From positions 56,189,554-56,253,553 of the forward strand of contig OX485803.1 of NCBI GenBank assembly GCA_950295325.1: a stretch of DNA of 64,000 nt, written 5' to 3'. Positions 59,978 to 64,000 of the stretch are shown here, in pieces (position 1 is the stretch's first letter; each line of letters starts with the position of its first letter). The DNA is from Polytrichum commune. Lineage: Eukaryota > Streptophyta > Polytrichopsida > Polytrichales > Polytrichaceae. Position numbers and translations under genes: made by a program. The notes under the pieces were generated by a model. That model did no database searches and was not told the origin of the DNA. It was given only the letters and a program-made list of their open reading frames with translations.

Positions 59978-60529
59978 TCAACTTCGGTGTGTCGGTGTCA
60001 CCCACACACCGGCAGACTTGGATGTTCCGTCTCCTCTACGCGCTGCGATCTCCTGCGGCCAACCTCCAAGAATTAGTTCCCGAAGACGATGTAGATCTCC
60101 CACGCTTAGCTCGTGTAGCGAGCTTGTGCATAGGTATTCCGGGATTGGTGAGTCTATCTTCCAATCCCTGGTGAAGACCTCCATGTTCATGTCAAACCCA
60201 TTAAGGGTATACGACATCTTTTCCATTGGAGATAAGTACCCCTTCATAAGCTGCACGTCATGGGACGCCAGCCGAAGCGCTGCAAGCTGCACCGTGTATG
60301 TAGCATTCTCCCAGGTCTTCGTCGAAACAGTCATCAAAGTTGCGAGCAACTTCAGCAATGCGCCTCGGTCCACGTGACGGTGCTCATAACGAACCCAAGG
60401 ACATTCACAAATGCAACAAAATTCAAGTACATATGCTAGTAGGGCATCACAAACAATATGTTGTCCATTAAATTTTATCATATCCATTGCAACAGGACAA
60501 GGACATGCATTCTTAATCAATGACGACAA
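59978..60529 (-). CDS. Unrecognised 183-residue protein frame next to the helicase remnant
   Basis: An ATG-initiated frame of 183 codons without stops. The N-terminal part is Cys-rich (CPCP near residue 9, CCICECPW near residue 38). The rest is helical in character, with LLKLLATLMTVSTKTWENAT and LSPMEKMSYTLNGFDMNMEV, and the C-terminus is basic and Gly-rich. Base composition changes near 60373: the part from 59990 to 60373 is clearly GC-richer than its flanks, which suggests an exon-derived or captured segment joined to AT-rich DNA. It is divergent from the helicase remnant downstream. I do not recognise the family. It may be an element-carried gene fragment. Confidence 0.4.
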   Translation of the reverse strand: MSSLIKNACPCPVAMDMIKFNGQHIVCDALLAYVLEFCCICECPWVRYEHRHVDRGALLKLLATLMTVSTKTWENATYTVQLAALRLASHDVQLMKGYLSPMEKMSYTLNGFDMNMEVFTRDWKIDSPIPEYLCTSSLHELSVGDLHRLRELILGGWPQEIAARRGDGTSKSAGVWVTPTHRS

Positions 60530-60679
60530 GCCTCATGAATATAGACATAATAAAGGACAATACTAGGCAACAACTATGATGGCAATGGATGCAAGTAGAG
60601 TAAGGGGAGCGGTGTTAACCACTACAATTCTACCACTGAAGTGAAACTTCCAAATTGGAAAAGATAAAAAGAACCAGTC

Positions 60680-61687
60680 ATGTGCTTCGCAACCGTAAGC
60701 CTTATCTCAAGAGTTATGCTTGTTGGACCCTTTGGATTACATGTTAAAGGATCACATAAGATGATAAAAATAAAGTACAACTACCTAGCACAACTACCTG
60801 CCATTTGTATGCATTCACCCAAATCTCCAGATATTTTGTGCAGAGGCTGTCACATCACATCTGCTCCGTGTTGGGCAACTGCAAAACATCACACATTGCG
60901 ACTGTCCATACGACATGCAACAGACCCCTCATAGTTACAATTTTTGAACATTATAAGGGAACGAGTGCCTTCAAAACTTGAGATAGAAGCAGCTTTGACA
61001 GAATGCTTTGTAACTGAGGAACATTTGCAAGATCATATTCATGAAAACACAACCATATTGTGCTCACATCACGAGGATGTAATGAAGTACAATGAAATTG
61101 TTTTCAAGAAAAAATTCAATATTTCACAAACGATTTCTGTGAAATTGGACACAAATGTTCTTCCAGAAGATCACATGTAGTACTGGCTAGATGATACTCA
61201 CTTTCATCAACTACAGATTGTAGCTGTAGGTGCACTTGTAATGTTTACCGAAAACGTGAGCCTTCCAAAGGGAGCTGTAAATGGAGCCACCGCCACAGTG
61301 ACAAGTACAAATCTTGCCACGAATCAAAATGTAACAAGCATTACTGTTCAAATCACCAACACCGGAAAGCAAATGATCCTCAAACGAAGCACTTTTGAAC
61401 ATGTGTACACATTTGGGAAAAAATCCTACAAAAGTGGATTTCCCCTTGTGCTTGCATATGCAATGACAGGACACAAGTCACAAGGCGCAACTATCTCCAC
61501 AAATGTGGTTGTGGACATTCGCAATGCATTTGCACCGGGCCTAACATATGTCATGTTGTCAAGAGTAACAAATCGAACCAATTTGAAAATAAAAGGGCGA
61601 TTGTTACCATCAGACTTCATTCCTTGTACGCCCTCAGAGGCATCATCTTCAAATCCACTTCCAGGTACATTTGGAAAGGAACCCTAA
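60680..61687 (+). pseudogene. PIF1/Helitron-type DNA helicase, C-terminal part, broken
   Basis: One reading frame runs 60680-61687 with two in-frame stops, a TAG after ATDPS (about 60932) and a TAG after LPEDHM (61178-61180). Either side keeps the family order: CWATAKHHTLRL, FLNIIRERVPSKLEIE, TILCSHHEDVMKYNE, then past the second stop VAVGALVMFTENVSLPKGAV, NGATATVTS, AYAMTGHKSQGATIS and TYVMLSRVTNRTNLKI. These are the C-terminal helicase motifs (V and VI, GHKSQG and SRV) of PIF1-like proteins encoded by Helitrons. The Walker A and B regions and the Rep endonuclease are missing. The stops make it a non-functional remnant. Helitron ends (TC at 5', CTRR with a hairpin at 3') were not located. 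Confidence 0.82.
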
Positions 61688-61978
61688 CGGATTTCACTGC
61701 ATAGATTTGAATACAAGTGTTACTTTCAGTATGCTACTTGAATCAGTGTTATATGTCATTGTAGTTTATCTGGACATTTAGGTTTGAATTTGATATACTG
61801 GTGCTTCTTTGCTCTGTTTCATGCCTCAATTGTTTCTGCTAGAGGTTCCAGATTTATCCCTAAGTGGTAAGCTTAATTTCACAACATAGGAAAAGTTGGA
61901 GGGAATTGAGTTGGACGTTTGTGGTTTTGTTGTCTGGATTCAATACTTGCTTGTATATTTTAATGCAGGCATACAGAG

Positions 61979-62273
61979 CTCAAAGTTCCAGTGAAGCAAG
62001 GAGGGAAAATAGGGGGTGTGATAGGTTTGCATGCACGTGGCCTTCATATTGAACAAGTTCTGGTTGATGGCGTGGAAGCCCAGTTTGAGATAGAGGAATT
62101 TCATGCAAACATTCAACCGCCCCAAAGTTCCAAATCACTTGTGGAGACAGCAGATGATGCCTATCGCAAGTACTCAGAAGATCTCTATCTTGAGATGCAA
62201 CCTGAGCTGCTTATACATCCACATGCTTCCTCAACACCTGCAGGCGAGGACCCTAAAGACGCACAGGAGGTAT
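61979..62273 (+). CDS. Exon-like segment of an unrecognised protein, first of two
   Basis: After a TTTTAATGCAG acceptor at 61968-61978 an open frame reads TELKVPVKQGGKIGGVIGLH, GLHIEQVLVDGVEAQFEIEE and DDAYRKYSEDLYLEMQPELL, ending GEDPKDAQE before a GTATAT donor-like site near 62270. It is acidic and soluble with no motif I know. It follows the helicase remnant on the same strand by 300 bp, so it may be a gene fragment picked up by a Helitron or an exon of a host gene. Phase at the end fits the next segment. Confidence 0.4.
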
Positions 62274-62423
62274 ATCCTGTACTTGTTTGAGGCTAATATC
62301 TGAGTCTGTTATCCATGCCCCACAATAGCAGAGGTAGTCTTGAGCCCTCAAAATCCTAGCTGGTCACTTGTCATGGGTGATTCTGCCAGATTAACTTCAT
62401 TGGACTATTGCATGATATATTAG

Positions 62424-62502
62424 GTTGCAGAGGGCAGAACCGTTGTTCGCCTCGCAGAGACTTCTTCTCGACAAGACTACTCATCTTACTCCTTCAAAAG
62501 AA
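62424..62502 (+). CDS. Exon-like segment of an unrecognised protein, second of two
   Basis: After an ATATATTAG acceptor the frame VAEGRTVVRLAETSSRQDYS and SYSFKR continues in phase from the preceding exon-like segment and meets a GTAAAC donor-like site near 62502. No following exon was found in the remaining 1.5 kb. Short, so support is limited. Confidence 0.3.
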
Positions 62503-64000
62503 GTAAACTAGTTTGCATTTTGAAAATATTTGAGCAATATATATGCACAAATTTTCATGCAAACCCCATGACTTATCCAATGGTTAAAGATGACAATCTC
62601 CACCCGTTAGGTTTGTTTTGATAATCTTCGGAGCATTAGCCGAAAACAAGGCACTCATAGTCCTGGAGGTGATGCCCCACAATGATTTGCAAATTCATAC
62701 CATTTTTCAATAACACGTTGTCAGCCCTAAACCCCCACCCCTCATGCGCCTGTGTCCAGGTGAAGGCTAGAAACTCACATACATTGAACTACTCCCTTCT
62801 TCCCAACCAATCCATTTACTACTCCATGGAATGAAATCAATGTGCACACACACTTCATAATAAGAGAACACCATACACTAATGTTTTCATGACTGCTTGA
62901 AACCACACTAATCCTTCAACCCTAACCATAGCTAACTTTTGCTACACACATGTGAATCCACCCTATGATCATTCCAAATGCCCAAGTATTAACAAATACT
63001 TGAACTTGCCCAGGGTTAAGTGGATTCAAAGGCTGCGGCTCCAGCTCATTCACTAACATCAATTGTTCTCACTTTATTCACCCTAAACTACATTACTATC
63101 CCAAAACCCAACTAACAAACAACATTGTCACACCAAGCCACACCAATTCTACACTACACTGCAAGCCTCCACCTCCCGCACAGCTCCAGGGGGACCCCTG
63201 GAATTCGCAGCTCATCTGCACCTCCTACAATCTGATTCCGCCTCCGACCACTAGACAGAGTCCTCTCCCACCCAGAAGGGGTCGATCTCTCTACCCGCAG
63301 TGCAGACGCCTTCGCTTTGAATCAATTGGTTCTTCTGCTAGCCATTCACCGAATTCAGACTGAGCTGGGGTGAAGGAGATAACCTCCTCGAGGTTCGCCA
63401 CAGCTACGGCAACTCTGGGCAGCAACCCAATGCTGATTTCCCCTGCTCTTCACTCCTCATTCGAAACTCCCTTCCCAGTGTCAACAACTTCAACAGATGC
63501 TTTGCCTCCCACTATGTTCCTCTTTGGCTAATCCACAGGCTCTGACCTAGCTACAGCCTGAGTTCGAAATCGGAGATTCAGCGCCGAACTTGCATTTTGG
63601 GTTTGAATGATCAGACGTTAGCGACGTGAATCAACCTTGACCTCTCGGTGGCAGAGCAATTCCTTTTCAGCAGCTCGAATCAAGGGCCTCAGTCTCACAG
63701 ACTGTGTACCGGCATTTCGGACCGGCATTTCGGGTGAGCATCTCGACTTCGACATTGCTGCAATTATGTTACCTCCCGGTGCGATCAATCCAACTCGGAA
63801 GCTTTCCGCCAACCCCCTTTGTTGCGGTCTGAACCTCCTGGCTTCCTTCCGCTGGACAATTCACTGCATTCAGCCACAAATTCATTAGATCTCCCGTTCG
63901 CCCACCTCTTCGGCTCTTCATTCACATTTAGCACGACGTTGGCATTGCCCAACCTGGCCACTTCCTGAGAACGAGCAGCAATCCTCAACCATCCCAGCCC
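62503..64000. other. Right-hand end of the window, no gene called
   Basis: Composition rises in GC from about 63.15 kb, with many CCTCC, CTTCG and CTCGAA words and an adjacent duplication ACCGGCATTTCGG twice at 63709-63734. Such sequence could be a gene's 5' region or a retroelement terminal repeat cut by the window edge. Neither can be shown. Confidence 0.35.

Noticed and set aside
59883-60377. 164-codon plus-strand frame opposite the 183-codon minus frame
   Set aside because: It is antisense to the minus frame, which is longer. It looks like a shadow of that frame, though neither is recognised.

Overview
The window looks like nuclear DNA of a land plant: AT-rich, gene-poor, with spliced genes that have GT-AG introns, many small DNA-transposon derivatives and plant-type protein families. 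The sequence alone does not let me name the species or order. I found one gene that can be assembled with confidence, a FLX-like (FLOWERING LOCUS C EXPRESSOR-like) coiled-coil gene on the + strand. Its six coding exons (49854-53301) join in frame to give a 320-residue protein. I saw no rRNA, tRNA, CRISPR array, bacterial-type operon or complete autonomous transposon.

Layout. 1-9.4 kb is mostly unassigned AT-rich DNA, with a small terminal-inverted-repeat (TIR) element at the left edge and a long inverted repeat at 3.3-4.2 kb. 9.4-20 kb is dense in DNA transposons: a 1.14-kb hAT-type element with a perfect 8-bp target duplication, a 1.4-kb PIF/Harbinger-like element with TTA duplications, copies of a 210-235-bp hAT-type MITE family rich in CCGGTT, and a 422-bp hAT-type MITE. 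20-31 kb has a tiny LINE remnant, two more hAT MITE copies and some broken coding-like stretches. 31.2-33.5 kb is compositionally odd: purine-rich, and packed with an ACTAT/ATAGT motif. 34-49 kb holds dispersed repeats, including a pair at 35 and 44 kb that share a short open reading frame, an inverted pair at 36 and 41 kb, and a MITE with perfect 29-bp TIRs at 47.4 kb. 49.8-53.3 kb is the FLX-like gene, with a MITE in its largest coding intron.

53.8-64 kb is again repeat territory. It contains a CACTA-like foldback MITE and a 1.6-kb Mutator-like element that appears to carry the 5' end of an ELP3 (Elongator subunit 3) gene. A PIF/Harbinger MITE with perfect 38-bp TIRs sits inside that captured fragment. 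Beyond it lie an unrecognised 183-codon reading frame, a broken PIF1/Helitron-type helicase C-terminus and two exon-like segments of an unknown protein.

There is no multi-gene pathway here. The content is one regulatory coiled-coil gene in a landscape of non-autonomous class II transposons, many with readable ends and target duplications. The observations most worth checking are the gene-capturing Mutator-like element with its nested MITE, the long inverted repeats that could fold into hairpin RNAs, and the purine-rich ACTAT-rich block.
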